Origin: Gemmatimonadota bacterium
GTDB taxonomy: Bacteria; JAAXHH01
Direction of reading: 5' to 3'
DNA: 64,000 bases
NCBI GenBank assembly: GCA_009841265.1
Contig: VXMB01000001.1
Location: forward strand, 248,001 to 312,000
Shown here: positions 28,847-41,988 of the stretch, piece by piece
Layout: each line of letters starts with the position of its first letter
Numbering within the stretch: the stretch's first letter is position 1
Notes under the pieces: model-generated
What the model was told of the DNA's origin: nothing
The model's input: the letters and a program-made list of their open reading frames with translations, nothing else
The model's database searches: none
Position numbers and translations under genes: made by a program

Positions 28847-28859
28847 ATTTACTGTAAAT
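28847..28859. promoter_or_regulatory. 13-bp palindrome in divergent intergenic region
   Basis: ATTTACTGTAAAT is a perfect inverted repeat around a central T, in the AT-rich region between the divergent ABC operon and the PfkB kinase. It lies 39 bases before the kinase start. A regulator site is possible; no other evidence. Confidence 0.25.
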
Positions 28860-28897
28860 ACTTTGATTTACGTCGGCTGGATCTTACATTGCCAGAG

Positions 28898-29863
28898 ATG
28901 ACTCCACACCGCCTCGAAAGCCTGCTGTCCCGCTTCTCCGGCCTTTCCATCATGGTCGTGGGCGACTTCTTCCTGGACAAGTACCTGGTCCTCGATCCGG
29001 CACTGGACGAACCGTCCCTGGAGACGGGGCTGGCCGCGCGCCAGGTCGTGGCCAGGCGCTGCATGCCCGGTGCCGCGGGCACGATCGTGGCCAACCTGCA
29101 CGCCCTGGGGGTCGGACACCTGCTCGCCGTGGGGATCACGGGGGAAGACGGCGAGGGGTACGAGCTCAGGCAGGGCCTGGCAGCTATGGGGGTCCGCCTC
29201 GACGGACTATTCGAATCTCCGGACTTGTTCACGCCCACCTACATCAAGCCAATGAACCGGGAGCCGGGAGGAGAAAGGGAATCAAACCGTATCGACATAC
29301 AGAACCGGACGCCCACGTCGCGGGCCCTGGAAGACCGTTTGATCGAATTCATCGGAGACATGACGCCCGGGGTGGACGGCGTGGCCGTCATGGACCAGGT
29401 GGGGCGGCGCAACACCGGGGTCGTCACGGACCGGGTCCGTGATGCGATCGGCGACCTCGGCAGGACCCGGCCCGACAAGGTCATCCTGGCGGATTCGCGC
29501 GAACGCATCGGCGATTTCCGCCACGTCATCCGCAAGGGGAACCGGGATGAGATGGGCGGAGCGGGCGAAGAACCGGCGCGGCCGGTTTACGTCACCCTCG
29601 GCGCGGACGGCCTGCTGCTGATCGACGGCGAGGACCGCCGGCATGTGCCCGGCATACGCGTTCCGGGACCCGTGGACACCGTAGGGGCAGGGGACAGCGT
29701 AACGGCCGGGATCGTGGCCTCGCTGGCCGCCGGTGCGACGCCCTTGGAAGCCGGCCTGGTCGGCAACCTCGCGGCTTCGGTCACCGTCCGTCAACTGGGC
29801 GTCACGGGAACGGCCTCGCCCGCGCAACTGGTGGAAGCAATGAAGACGATGATGGAAGCGTAG
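28898..29863 (+). CDS. PfkB-family sugar kinase, RfaE/HldE-like
   Basis: About 321 aa. N-terminal IMVVGDFFLDKYLVLDP and the glycine-rich CMPGAAGTIVANLHALG match the ADP-heptose-type kinases of the PfkB family; the catalytic anion hole and base are GPVDTVGAGDSVTAG near residue 260-272. These enzymes phosphorylate a sugar hydroxyl with ATP. It resembles the kinase half of HldE (heptose 7-phosphate kinase), but no nucleotidyltransferase half or LPS heptose gene is adjacent, so the sugar is uncertain. I prefer ATG 28898 to the TTG three codons earlier. Confidence 0.8.
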   Translation: MTPHRLESLLSRFSGLSIMVVGDFFLDKYLVLDPALDEPSLETGLAARQVVARRCMPGAAGTIVANLHALGVGHLLAVGITGEDGEGYELRQGLAAMGVRLDGLFESPDLFTPTYIKPMNREPGGERESNRIDIQNRTPTSRALEDRLIEFIGDMTPGVDGVAVMDQVGRRNTGVVTDRVRDAIGDLGRTRPDKVILADSRERIGDFRHVIRKGNRDEMGGAGEEPARPVYVTLGADGLLLIDGEDRRHVPGIRVPGPVDTVGAGDSVTAGIVASLAAGATPLEAGLVGNLAASVTVRQLGVTGTASPAQLVEAMKTMMEA

Positions 29864-29872
29864 AGGAATCGT

Positions 29873-30526
29873 CTAACGAGGTTCTACTGTCCAGAAATTG
29901 AAGACCACAGAGGCGGCGACCGGAATCCACTGGATGTTCCGGTCGTTGAAGGCGCGAATGTATCTCACGTCCAGCGCCAGGCCGACCGTGTCCGTAACGG
30001 GCATGTGCACGCCGCCGCCCAGAAGGATACTGAAAGAAGTCTCTGAACTGAACGCGGTCAGCTTCGTGCCGCGCACGGTACCGAAGAACCGATCGATTGC
30101 CCTGGCGTAGCCGATGCCACCGATCCCGTAAACGGCCGCGGGGGAAGTGGTGGTCTTGTACATCAATCCGAAGTTGGCGCCTTCCAGGCTTACGTTGGCA
30201 TCCACGTCCGGTCCAAGTCTCTGCAGCGCTTCGTCGCTCAGGCGGTCCCGGTCGTGTTGGCCGCGTTTTACAGAAAAGAGGTTGTCATGGCCGTTGAACG
30301 CGAGATGAACAGATTCGGAAACGCGTACCGTCACCCCCAGAAGGAACAAGGAACCCCTGGTTTTTCCGTCCGCAAAACCGCCTAGAGGAATACTCCTCCC
30401 GCCACCCAGGCTGATCGACATGCGCTTTTCGGCGACCTGGGCGACCTGGGCGACCTGGGCGAATCCCTTGCCGGTTGCCGACAACGAGATTACGGAAGCC
30501 AGTAGGATGATGACGACTTTCTTCAT
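29873..30526 (-). CDS. outer-membrane beta-barrel-like protein, unknown function
   Basis: A 217-aa protein with a classical signal peptide (MKKVVIILLASVISLSATGKGFA). The mature part is glycine- and aromatic-rich with alternating strands (GVTVRVSESVHLAFNGH, GIGGIGYARAIDRFFG, ILLGGGVHMPVTDTVGLALDVRYI), typical of an 8-stranded barrel. It ends in FNFWTVEPR rather than a strict terminal Phe. I chose ATG 30526 because it begins the signal peptide. Three copies of a 9-base repeat give AQVAQVAQVAEK just after the cleavage site. It lies just downstream of lhr on the same strand. Confidence 0.6.
   Translation of the reverse strand: MKKVVIILLASVISLSATGKGFAQVAQVAQVAEKRMSISLGGGRSIPLGGFADGKTRGSLFLLGVTVRVSESVHLAFNGHDNLFSVKRGQHDRDRLSDEALQRLGPDVDANVSLEGANFGLMYKTTTSPAAVYGIGGIGYARAIDRFFGTVRGTKLTAFSSETSFSILLGGGVHMPVTDTVGLALDVRYIRAFNDRNIQWIPVAASVVFNFWTVEPR
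30432..30458. repeat. 9-bp triple repeat after a signal peptide
   Basis: Three head-to-tail copies of GCGACCTGG encode AQV three times, directly after the predicted signal-peptide cleavage site of the outer-membrane-like protein. Confidence 0.6.
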
Positions 30527-30588
30527 GCCTGCCGCCCGGGACCGGCCGCAAGGGCCGTCGAGGACCGCCGGTCCGCGTCTCATGCGCA

Positions 30589-35184
<4,596 letters not shown>

Positions 35185-35545
35185 GGGTTTTCTGGTCTTG
35201 AGATTCCGGTTTCAGACGGACCGTCGCGTTTCAGGTTAACTTTCGCGCATACGGCTCACGGTCCGGCGAAGGAAAGTGGTATAATCAAGAAGGAAGTCGA
35301 TTTCTTTGTTACAATCAAGTGTTGAGTGCGATCCCCGTGCCGGAATTCTCGATCGAGGGCGCAACGGCGAGCACAGGGGCGGCGCATCCATGACTGCCGG
35401 AGGATTTCGGACCGGAGGTAACCAGCCGGAGCGGATGTGAACACCTGGGTGGCCGCCTACATCAGTAAGTCGGAAAATATCCGGAAGATACTGGGCGGCA
35501 AGGGTTTTCGCGACAGGTGACGATAGCTGTTTCAGGTGACGACGG
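35185..35545. other. intergenic stretch without a recognised gene
   Basis: About 360 bases upstream of lhr. It should hold the lhr promoter near 35,270-35,310 (AT-richer). A 27-codon GTG frame (35437-35520, plus strand, ending GKGFRDR) follows a 16-codon frame ending ATGTGA; I cannot recognise either and do not call them genes. No tRNA or obvious terminator was seen. Confidence 0.4.
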
Positions 35546-35710
35546 CTAGTAGGCTATGGCGTAGATCAGCAGGACGGTGCCCAGGATGAGCGCGATCAAA
35601 CCCCGGTTCCGGGTGGTGAGCCCGATCCGCTCCACCGTCCTGCCGCCGGCCCATACGATCACGCCCGATACGAAAAGGTAGAGCCCGGCGGCAATCAGTA
35701 ACACGCTCAT
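35546..35710 (-). CDS. small two-helix membrane protein (54 aa), paralogue of neighbour
   Basis: A 54-aa protein: helix 1 LLIAAGLYLFVSGVIVWAGG, a charged loop RTVERIGLTTRNRG, helix 2 LIALILGTVLLIYAIAY. The loop and helix boundaries match the next upstream small gene (NMERIGLSTPRRGKIAM), so the two are tandem paralogues. No ribosome site is obvious before ATG 35710, suggesting translation coupled to the neighbour 40 bases upstream. The function is unknown; the size suggests a membrane-complex subunit or regulator. Confidence 0.6.
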   Translation of the reverse strand: MSVLLIAAGLYLFVSGVIVWAGGRTVERIGLTTRNRGLIALILGTVLLIYAIAY

Positions 35711-35750
35711 GATGCTGGCCGCTGCTGAGACTGTGGGGTCCTGGGAAGAG

Positions 35751-35945
35751 TCAGGTCAGCAAGGTAATCCCGATGGTGTTTATGATCACCCCCGCGGCCA
35801 TGGCGATCTTGCCGCGTCTGGGGGTGGAAAGGCCGATGCGTTCCATGTTGTTTCCGCCGGCCATGGCGAGCAGGCCCGTGATAAAGAGAGACATGCCTAC
35901 GAACATCAGTGGAAAGATAAAGACCGCGTCCAATACATCGCTCAT
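35751..35945 (-). CDS. small two-helix membrane protein (64 aa), paralogue of neighbour
   Basis: A 64-aa protein: helix 1 FIFPLMFVGMSLFITGLLAMAGG, loop NNMERIGLSTPRRG, helix 2 KIAMAAGVIINTIGITLLT. A strong AAGGAG lies 9 bases before ATG 35945. It shares the ERIGL(S/T)T-x-x-RG loop with the 54-aa protein downstream. It follows the PhyH gene by 21 bases on the same strand, so these may be one transcript. Not recognised as a named family. Confidence 0.65.
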   Translation of the reverse strand: MSDVLDAVFIFPLMFVGMSLFITGLLAMAGGNNMERIGLSTPRRGKIAMAAGVIINTIGITLLT

Positions 35946-35966
35946 ACCGGGTGACTCCTTGTTAAA

Positions 35967-36794
35967 TCACGCCTCGTATAGCACCGGGCAATAGGCGAGA
36001 TCGTCCAGGTGCTGCACGTAGTAGTCGTTGCGTCCCTCCACCGGCCGGGCGTTTTCCGTGCGCAGGTGAAAGGCAAAGCTGCGGCGCGGCGCGTCCGATA
36101 CGTTCGGCCCGCTGGCGTGGTAGGTGTGGCGGTCGTGGAAACTGACCGCGCCGGGAGGCAGGACCGCACAGGCTTCTTCCCAGCGTTCTCCCTCGGGTAC
36201 GGGGATGTCCTTCTGCTGCGCCTCGTGGTCGTGGCCGAAGAAGTCGCCGCTGTCCAGCAGCCCCCACCGGTGCGAGCCCCGCAGGAACCGCATGGGGCCG
36301 GACGCCGCCGTCACGTCGCTCACGGCGACCCAGGCCGTGAACAGCTCGCCTTCCAGGTACCTCCAGTACTGCTTGTCCTGGTGCCAGCCGACATTGCCGG
36401 TCACCCCGCCGCCCGGACCGACCGGTGGTTTGTAGAGCATCTGGGACGCCCACAACTGGACGCGTTTCGCCCCCAGGAGGGCGGCCGCCCAACGCCCTAT
36501 TTCGGGGTGCGAGGCCAGTTCGTAGATGGTCCGGTCCGACAGATGCGCCTGGTCGATCTTGCGGATGCGCTTGGGATCGTCTCCAGGATTCCAAGACCGG
36601 CGCGGTGGTTCCCCGGTCTCGTATTCACCGGCCATGACCGCGTCCATGCGGGCGGTCACGCGTTCGATCAGATCGGCCGGGATGATGGGCGGCGAGAAAA
36701 AGAAGCCGTCTCGCCGGTACCGGTCGCCGGCGTCCGGGGGCATGGCGACCTTCGGCTTCGGGGGCATGGCAACCTTCGGAATGGTACTTGTCAT
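35967..36794 (-). CDS. phytanoyl-CoA dioxygenase (PhyH)-family oxygenase
   Basis: A 275-aa Fe(II)/2-oxoglutarate oxygenase. The iron ligands are in WHQDKQYWR (H-x-D) and HDRHTYHASGPN, and RRSFAFHL carries the oxoglutarate arginine. The N-terminal RYRRDGFFF is family-typical. I chose ATG 36794 (GAGGA just upstream); it places a repeated KVAMPP peptide at residues about 6-18. It is unrelated in detail to the PhyH protein at 20.1 kb beyond family level. The substrate is unknown. Confidence 0.85.
   Translation of the reverse strand: MTSTIPKVAMPPKPKVAMPPDAGDRYRRDGFFFSPPIIPADLIERVTARMDAVMAGEYETGEPPRRSWNPGDDPKRIRKIDQAHLSDRTIYELASHPEIGRWAAALLGAKRVQLWASQMLYKPPVGPGGGVTGNVGWHQDKQYWRYLEGELFTAWVAVSDVTAASGPMRFLRGSHRWGLLDSGDFFGHDHEAQQKDIPVPEGERWEEACAVLPPGAVSFHDRHTYHASGPNVSDAPRRSFAFHLRTENARPVEGRNDYYVQHLDDLAYCPVLYEA
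36733..36780. repeat. 24-bp direct repeat at the 5' end of the PhyH gene
   Basis: Two adjacent, nearly identical 24-base units with core GGGGGCATGGC encode KPKVAMPP-type peptides near the N-terminus. The frame is preserved. Confidence 0.65.
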
Positions 36795-36835
36795 CTGGTC
36801 CTCGCGCATCCGGCCCTCGCTCGTCAGGCAGCGCA

Positions 36836-38242
36836 CTACGCGTCCGGCAGCGCGCTCCTGTACGTCTTGCCGTCCCGCGCCTCGTCGAATTCCTCGTTGG
36901 CGCGTTTGAGCAGGTCCGGGTCCCGCAACAGGTCAAGGCCCGTCAGCGCCAGGGACTTGGCCGCGAAGAGCATGCCCCTGCTGCCGATACTCGAACCGGA
37001 GGAGGCCACCATCTGCCAGCTGTGGGCCGGCGTGCCCAGGGGCCAGCAGCAGGTCGTGAGCTGCCCCGTGGGCGCGATCCAGCTCACGTCGCCCACGTCT
37101 GTCGATCCTTCCACGTGCGGCGGTGTGTCGGAATGGGGAAGTACCTGCGTCCAGAGGGGATTCTCGATGCTTTCGGCAATGGAATCCTTGACCGTCGATT
37201 TCTCCATCCGCTCGTAGGCCGACCGGACCGCGTTCTCTGGAAAAGTCGCCTGGAGCTGCCGGGCGAAGCGCCGCTCCTCGGCGGTGAAGGCGAGATCGTT
37301 TACGGCCTGCATGTTCTTCAGCATCAGGTCGGAGATCGTGCCGTTCGGCAGGACCTCGTAGGCGCCCCCAATGAACTCGACATCGTGGGTGGTGCCGCTC
37401 ATCAGCGCGGCGCCCTTCGCTATGTCGAGCACCCGTTCGAACATCTCTTCCACCTCGGCGCGTTTCGGCGACCGGATGTAGTACCACACCTGGGCATAGG
37501 CCGGCACCACGTTCGGCGCTTCCCCGCCGCTCGTTACCACGCTGTGGATGCGGGCCTCCGGGATCACGTGCTCCCGGAGGTAGTTCATGCCCACGTCCAT
37601 CAGCATCACCCCGTCGAGGGCGCTGCGTCCCTGGTGCGGCATGGCCGAGGCATGGGCGGCCACGCCGTGGAAGTTCACCTTGAAGGAGTTGAGCGCGAGC
37701 GACGAACCGTTCCAGACCAGGTTCGTAGCGCCGGGATGCCAGGTGATGGCGGCGTCGAGGTCGTCGAACACGCCGTCGCGCGCCATGAGCACCTTGCCCA
37801 CCACCTGTTCTTCCGCGGGACAGCCGTAGTACCGGATCGTGCCGGCGATGCCATCCCGTTCCATCGCGCGCTTCAGGGCCTTTACCGAACCCAGGCACGC
37901 CGTGCCGAAGAGATTGTGGCCGCAGCCGTGGCCGGGGCCGCCCGGTTCGATGGCTTCCCGCTCGGCGGAAACCGTCTGGGACAGGCCCGGCAGTGCGTCA
38001 TACTCCCCCAGGAACCCGATGATGGGATCTCCCGAGCCCCAGGTGGCGACGAAAGCCGTTTCCATCCCCCCGGCGCCCCACTCGATGGTAAAGCCGTCCG
38101 CTTCCAGATCCTTTGCCTGCAGTTTCGACGCGTAGGTCTCCTGCATCGCGATCTGCGGATGGTCCCAGATGTCCATGGCCATCCGGGACAGGTCGTCGTC
38201 CTGGTCGCTTATATAATCGATGATCAGTTTTTCCGCGGTCAT
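36836..38242 (-). CDS. M20-family amidohydrolase (AbgB / aminoacylase-like)
   Basis: A 468-aa zinc-dependent amidohydrolase. Metal-site segments of the M20 family are visible: GFLGEYDALPG (residue about 90-100), GPGHGCGHNLFG, PAEEQVVGK and the closing WQMVASSG block. The sequence closely follows AbgB-type p-aminobenzoyl-glutamate or indole-acetyl amino acid hydrolases, often annotated amidohydrolase. I chose ATG 38242; the open frame upstream is non-homologous. It ends 41 bases before the PhyH start and may be cotranscribed with it. Confidence 0.85.
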   Translation of the reverse strand: MTAEKLIIDYISDQDDDLSRMAMDIWDHPQIAMQETYASKLQAKDLEADGFTIEWGAGGMETAFVATWGSGDPIIGFLGEYDALPGLSQTVSAEREAIEPGGPGHGCGHNLFGTACLGSVKALKRAMERDGIAGTIRYYGCPAEEQVVGKVLMARDGVFDDLDAAITWHPGATNLVWNGSSLALNSFKVNFHGVAAHASAMPHQGRSALDGVMLMDVGMNYLREHVIPEARIHSVVTSGGEAPNVVPAYAQVWYYIRSPKRAEVEEMFERVLDIAKGAALMSGTTHDVEFIGGAYEVLPNGTISDLMLKNMQAVNDLAFTAEERRFARQLQATFPENAVRSAYERMEKSTVKDSIAESIENPLWTQVLPHSDTPPHVEGSTDVGDVSWIAPTGQLTTCCWPLGTPAHSWQMVASSGSSIGSRGMLFAAKSLALTGLDLLRDPDLLKRANEEFDEARDGKTYRSALPDA

Positions 38243-38390
38243 GGTCGGGCTCTCCGGTCGGTGCGCGGGATATTCGTGAAAAATGAGGGATTTGGGATGT
38301 CGATGCGGTATACAAGGGTATATTATAACTGTCGTCAGGCCTATATGCAACGTAGATGCGCTGTAGATACATTGTAGACACGAACACACC

Positions 38391-39248
38391 ATGCGCCAGT
38401 TCGACCGGAAATTCGGTGAGCGCCTCATCGATGAATCGCCCATGACGCCGGCGGTCTACCTGTTCAAGGACGGGCAGGGAGCCGTCCTCTACGTCGGCAA
38501 GGCCGGGAACATAAGGCGGCGCCTCCAGCAGTACCGAAACGCCTCGCGCCGCAAGGTGCACCGCAAGATGCGGATGCTGGTCCGGGAGGCGAGCACCCTC
38601 GAGATCATGCCGCGGGACTCGGAACGCGAGGCCTTGCTGCTCGAGAACGAACTGATCCGCAAGCTGCGGCCGCCTTACAACGAGGACGGCACCTGGGACT
38701 TCCTGTACCCGGCCCTCGGCCTGGGTGGCTCGGAGAAGCAGGTCCTGCTCTGCTTCACGACCCATGTGGATGCGTGGCAGGATCTGGACCTCAAGTGGTT
38801 CGGCGTGTTCAAGTCGCGGCGGCGCGCCCTGGCCGCCTTCGACGCGCTGGTCTACGTGCTGAAGCTGATCGGACATATCGAACCGGTCCGGCATCTCCCG
38901 CTCCACGAAAGGATCCGGGGTTCCCGCCTCACCGGCTTCCGCCAGGTGCCGCCGGAAGTCGTTGCCGCCCTCGAAGGCTTCCTGGCCGGCGCCGGACCCG
39001 ACGCCCTCGTGCCCCTGACCCACGGCCTGCTGGAGAAACCCGTCGCCCGCCTCAGCGCTTCGGAAGTCCAGCGGAACATCCGTTTTCTGGCGCACTTCCA
39101 CGAACAGGATCTCGCTCCGCTGCGCGCGGCCATGAAGTCGGCGGACCGTCCGGGAACGTACGTACCGCAGGACGAACGGGACGCGCTGTTCCTTGCAACT
39201 GATGAGCGCATTGCCGATAATATCGAAGGAGAATCACGTGTTCAGTAG
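38391..39248 (+). CDS. GIY-YIG nuclease, UvrC N-terminal-domain-like
   Basis: A 285-aa protein whose first 95 residues are a GIY-YIG domain: AVYLFKD (21-27), VLYVGKAGNIRRRLQQY (32-48) with the catalytic arginine, and the metal glutamate in LLENELIRKLRPPYNED. It lacks the UVR, RNase H-like and HhH parts of UvrC. The remaining 190 residues are not recognised; they are not an exonuclease as in Cho-like fusions. It may nick DNA near lesions or act independently. It is divergent from the M20 gene, with 148 bases between the starts. Confidence 0.75.
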   Translation: MRQFDRKFGERLIDESPMTPAVYLFKDGQGAVLYVGKAGNIRRRLQQYRNASRRKVHRKMRMLVREASTLEIMPRDSEREALLLENELIRKLRPPYNEDGTWDFLYPALGLGGSEKQVLLCFTTHVDAWQDLDLKWFGVFKSRRRALAAFDALVYVLKLIGHIEPVRHLPLHERIRGSRLTGFRQVPPEVVAALEGFLAGAGPDALVPLTHGLLEKPVARLSASEVQRNIRFLAHFHEQDLAPLRAAMKSADRPGTYVPQDERDALFLATDERIADNIEGESRVQ

Positions 39249-39267
39249 TTTAGCAGAAAGGACAATT

Positions 39268-39471
39268 ATGACTGAGTCAAAAATCTCCGCAGATGGCCGG
39301 ACGACGCTACCTGCACCCGTGCGAGAAGCGCTTGGGTTAAAAACGGGCGACGGGATTCGCTACCTGGTTGATGGCAGAACGGTACGCATCCTTCCTGTGC
39401 GGCCGATAGATCGTCTATTCGGCATGCTCAGATACACCTCGGTGCCCGTCACCATAGAGGAGATGGAGTGA
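39268..39471 (+). CDS. AbrB/MazE/SpoVT-family DNA-binding protein, orphan antitoxin-like
   Basis: A 67-aa protein with the swapped-hairpin AbrB fold motif: KISADGRTTLPAPVREALGLKTGDGIRYLVDG. ATG 39268 is preceded by AGAAAGGA. Proteins of this size are usually antitoxins followed by a VapC, MazF or PIN toxin; here no toxin follows, only a short 15-bp repeat array (39478-39522) and then an exonuclease gene. It starts 19 bases after the GIY-YIG stop. Confidence 0.75.
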   Translation: MTESKISADGRTTLPAPVREALGLKTGDGIRYLVDGRTVRILPVRPIDRLFGMLRYTSVPVTIEEME

Positions 39472-39477
39472 GTCGTT

Positions 39478-39522
39478 GGAGATGCCGCGTGCGGAGATGC
39501 TGCGTGCGGAGACGCCGCGTGC
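39478..39522. repeat. 15-bp tandem repeats after the AbrB gene
   Basis: Three head-to-tail copies of a 15-base unit (GGAGATGCCGCGTGC with one or two changes per copy). They could be read as MPRAE-like peptide units from an ATG in the first copy to a stop at 39541, but there is no ribosome site and I do not call a gene. Confidence 0.65.
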
Positions 39523-39618
39523 GAGGTATGATGTTCGATAAATAGTGTTCTAACCAGGTAATGTTATTCACAGACAACCCGACCCGGAAAACGTACTCCA
39601 CCGAAATCGAGACCAATC

Positions 39619-40476
39619 ATGTTCAAAAGCGTAAAACACGATGTGTGGGCTTTCGACGCGGAATGGGTGCCCGACCCCGATGCGGGGCGCCTGCTCTACG
39701 ACCTGCCGGCCGATATGCCCGACTTCGAAGTCGTCCAGGAGATGTGGCGGCAGAACGGGGCCACCGAAGAAAAGCCGCGGCCCTTTCTCAAGTACGCCAT
39801 GTCCCGCCTGGTCTCCATCGCCATGGTGACCCGGAGCCAGGATCCCCAGGGAAACGTCACGATCGACCTGCGCGTCCAACCCCGGGACCCGGACAACCCC
39901 GACGACTGCGACGAAGCCGCGATCCTGTCCCGGTTCCTCGAAAGCGTGGGCCGCCGCCTGCCCCAGCTCGTCGGGTTCAATTCCACCGGATCGGACCTGC
40001 CGATCATGATCCAGCGGGGGATCATCAAGGGCATCACCGCGGCCGGGTTCTGCATACGGCCGGACAAGCCGTGGGAGGGCTACGATTACTTCTCGCGGGC
40101 CAGCGAGTGGAACGTGGACCTGATGACGGCCATCGGAGAGTGGGGCAAGGCGCGCCCCTCCCTGAAGGAGATGGCGGTGCTGTCGGGCATACCGGGCAAG
40201 ATGGGCGGTTTCGATGGCGACAGCGTCGCCGAGGCCTGGCTCGACGGCGGTATCCGGCGCATCGCCCAGTACAACCAGCACGACGCCGTGACGACCTACC
40301 TCGTCTGGCTACGCATCGCTCATTTTGCCGGGTTCTTCAACGACGACCAGTACCGGGAAGAACAGGACCTGGTGCGGTCCATGCTCGAGGAGAAGGCGAA
40401 ATCTCCGGAGAACGGGCACCTGGCCGAATACGTCCAGGAGTGGGACCGGCTGAAGGGGATGGTGGGGGAAGGGTGA
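39619..40476 (+). CDS. stand-alone 3'-5' exonuclease, PolB-exonuclease-like
   Basis: A 285-aa RNase H-fold protein. The DEDD residues are visible: Asp13 and Glu15 in WAFDAEW, an aspartate in VGFNSTGSDLPIM and the final aspartate in YNQHDAVTTYLVW. This matches the predicted 3'-5' exonuclease domain related to family B DNA polymerase (PF10108 type), without a polymerase. Presumably it trims DNA 3' ends in repair. It may be expressed separately from the AbrB gene 147 bases upstream. Confidence 0.8.
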   Translation: MFKSVKHDVWAFDAEWVPDPDAGRLLYDLPADMPDFEVVQEMWRQNGATEEKPRPFLKYAMSRLVSIAMVTRSQDPQGNVTIDLRVQPRDPDNPDDCDEAAILSRFLESVGRRLPQLVGFNSTGSDLPIMIQRGIIKGITAAGFCIRPDKPWEGYDYFSRASEWNVDLMTAIGEWGKARPSLKEMAVLSGIPGKMGGFDGDSVAEAWLDGGIRRIAQYNQHDAVTTYLVWLRIAHFAGFFNDDQYREEQDLVRSMLEEKAKSPENGHLAEYVQEWDRLKGMVGEG

Positions 40477-40554
40477 AACGCCTCCGCGATGATCGTACAG
40501 ACCGGATAGTTACTACGTGGTGGAACTCGATCAGCACCTCGCGGTCTGACGACG

Positions 40555-41214
40555 TTACTGGTGTAGATAATGGTGGAGGCTCCGACGGCTTTGTAGACCG
40601 ATGTCCACGTGTATCGTCGCGTGTGCCGACAAGTTCCCCGAGGAGGCCGTAACTCGCGCCGTGCCGGTCGACACCGCCGTCACCAGGCCGGTGGCGTCCA
40701 CCGTGACGATTTCAGGGTGGCTGCTCGACCAAACCACCGCCGCGCCCGGGATGATCCTGGTGTTCGAGTCGTAGACCACAGCCGTGAACTGGTCCGTCTC
40801 GCCCGGATGCGTCAGCGTGATGGAGGATGGCAGAATTTCGATACTGTCCACCGTCTGCTCCACCGAGACTATCGCGATTGCCCTGGCGTCACCCGACGTG
40901 ACGTAGATTTGCGTCGTACCGTTCCCCGCGGCCGTCACCACGCCCCGGTCGCTGACCCTGGCGACGTTTTTGTCCGCGCTTCTCCAATGCACCGTGGCGT
41001 TGGTAAGCACCCCGCCGTCCTGGTCCAGAACCGTGGTGTCGATGAGTACATGGTCGTTGACGGCCGTGAACACGATCCGGTACGTCGACAGCGTGATCGT
41101 GGTGGGTTCCTGCGCCGGCGGACTGGACGGATTGGTCAGGCAGGCCGACAGGCAGGCCAGGGACAGGGTCATGAAAACGGCCAGGAATCGAGTTCCGGGA
41201 GCGTAACTCACCAT
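40555..41214 (-). CDS. Big2 (Ig-like) domain lipoprotein
   Basis: A 219-aa protein from ATG 41214. It has a lipoprotein signal (FLAVFMTLSLACLSAC, lipobox LSAC) and two Ig-like Big2 repeats: one ending VARVSDRGVVTAAGNGTTQIYV and one ending IVTVDATGLVTAVSTGTARVTA. Such domains mediate adhesion or act as surface spacers. The protein ends soon after the second repeat and lacks a catalytic domain. It is probably anchored to the outer membrane. The frame extends upstream but has no signal peptide from those starts. Confidence 0.8.
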   Translation of the reverse strand: MVSYAPGTRFLAVFMTLSLACLSACLTNPSSPPAQEPTTITLSTYRIVFTAVNDHVLIDTTVLDQDGGVLTNATVHWRSADKNVARVSDRGVVTAAGNGTTQIYVTSGDARAIAIVSVEQTVDSIEILPSSITLTHPGETDQFTAVVYDSNTRIIPGAAVVWSSSHPEIVTVDATGLVTAVSTGTARVTASSGNLSAHATIHVDIGLQSRRSLHHYLHQ

Positions 41215-41410
41215 ACCGTAATCCCGAACGGATGGTTCAACATCGATGTGGCACAAGGTCGTTAACGATACCATTAGACCACGAACAATGCCGGTCAATT
41301 GACGACTCCTGCATACGTTTTGAGCGATAATTTCACAAGTTGATCTCTTTTCTTTCATAGTCAACATCAATTACGAAGTTTTCAACTTCATCATATTGCG
41401 TCGTCCAATT

Positions 41411-41857
41411 TCATATGAACATCTCCAGGCACCACGTCTTAAAGCCGTGATTTCGGTAGAATTTGAGCACGCGGTCCAGGTCCATGGTGGCCGAGTGTAC
41501 GCGGAACCGCCGGATGCCGTTCCGCCCGGCAACCTCCTTCATGCGTTCAACCAGCTTTCCGCCGATTCCCGCGCTTCGGTAGGGTTCCCTGACGTACAGA
41601 TCGTATATTTCCAGGTGTTGCTCCCCCTCTTCGAATACACACAGGTCGCGGCTGACGTGGACCTCGCCACGGCTGTACCCGATGATTTCGTCGGCCGCAA
41701 CGGCCACGAGCAAATAGGGCCCCAGGGCTTCCCTTATTTCGTCCGGAGAACTGGGTCCGAAGCCGTATGTCACCCCTTCGGATTCCCAGTCCAGGTCCAG
41801 CTGATGAACGGCTTCCACGTCTTCGGGTTCGCATTCACGAATGACCGGGTTTTCCAT
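41411..41857 (-). CDS. GNAT-family N-acetyltransferase
   Basis: A 148-aa single-domain GNAT. Acetyl-CoA binding is indicated by IYDLYVREPYRSAGIGGKLVERM (R-x-x-G-x-G/A) and the end block VLKFYRNHGFKTWCLEMFI. I chose ATG 41857 because GGAGAG precedes it and the fold begins there (IRECEPEDVEAVHQL). The substrate is unknown. Confidence 0.85.
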   Translation of the reverse strand: MENPVIRECEPEDVEAVHQLDLDWESEGVTYGFGPSSPDEIREALGPYLLVAVAADEIIGYSRGEVHVSRDLCVFEEGEQHLEIYDLYVREPYRSAGIGGKLVERMKEVAGRNGIRRFRVHSATMDLDRVLKFYRNHGFKTWCLEMFI

Positions 41858-41988
41858 TTGTGCGTCTCTCCTTGAATCGCGTTGGAATCGCGTTACCATG
41901 TTGAAATAGCTGATGTCGATTTATATTGAGGAATGATAATGGTTAAATTGGAACGAAGGCGACTGTATTTTCCGGGAGGCGGGTCAAG

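Noticed and set aside
35437..35520. 27-codon GTG frame ending GKGFRDR
   Set aside because: No ribosome site of note and no recognisable family; too short to support.
39478..39522. CRISPR-like array
   Set aside because: Units are only 15 bases, directly adjoining, with no spacers.
39484..39543. Short frame MPRAE-like peptide over the 15-bp repeats
   Set aside because: It is explained by the repeat itself and lacks a ribosome site.
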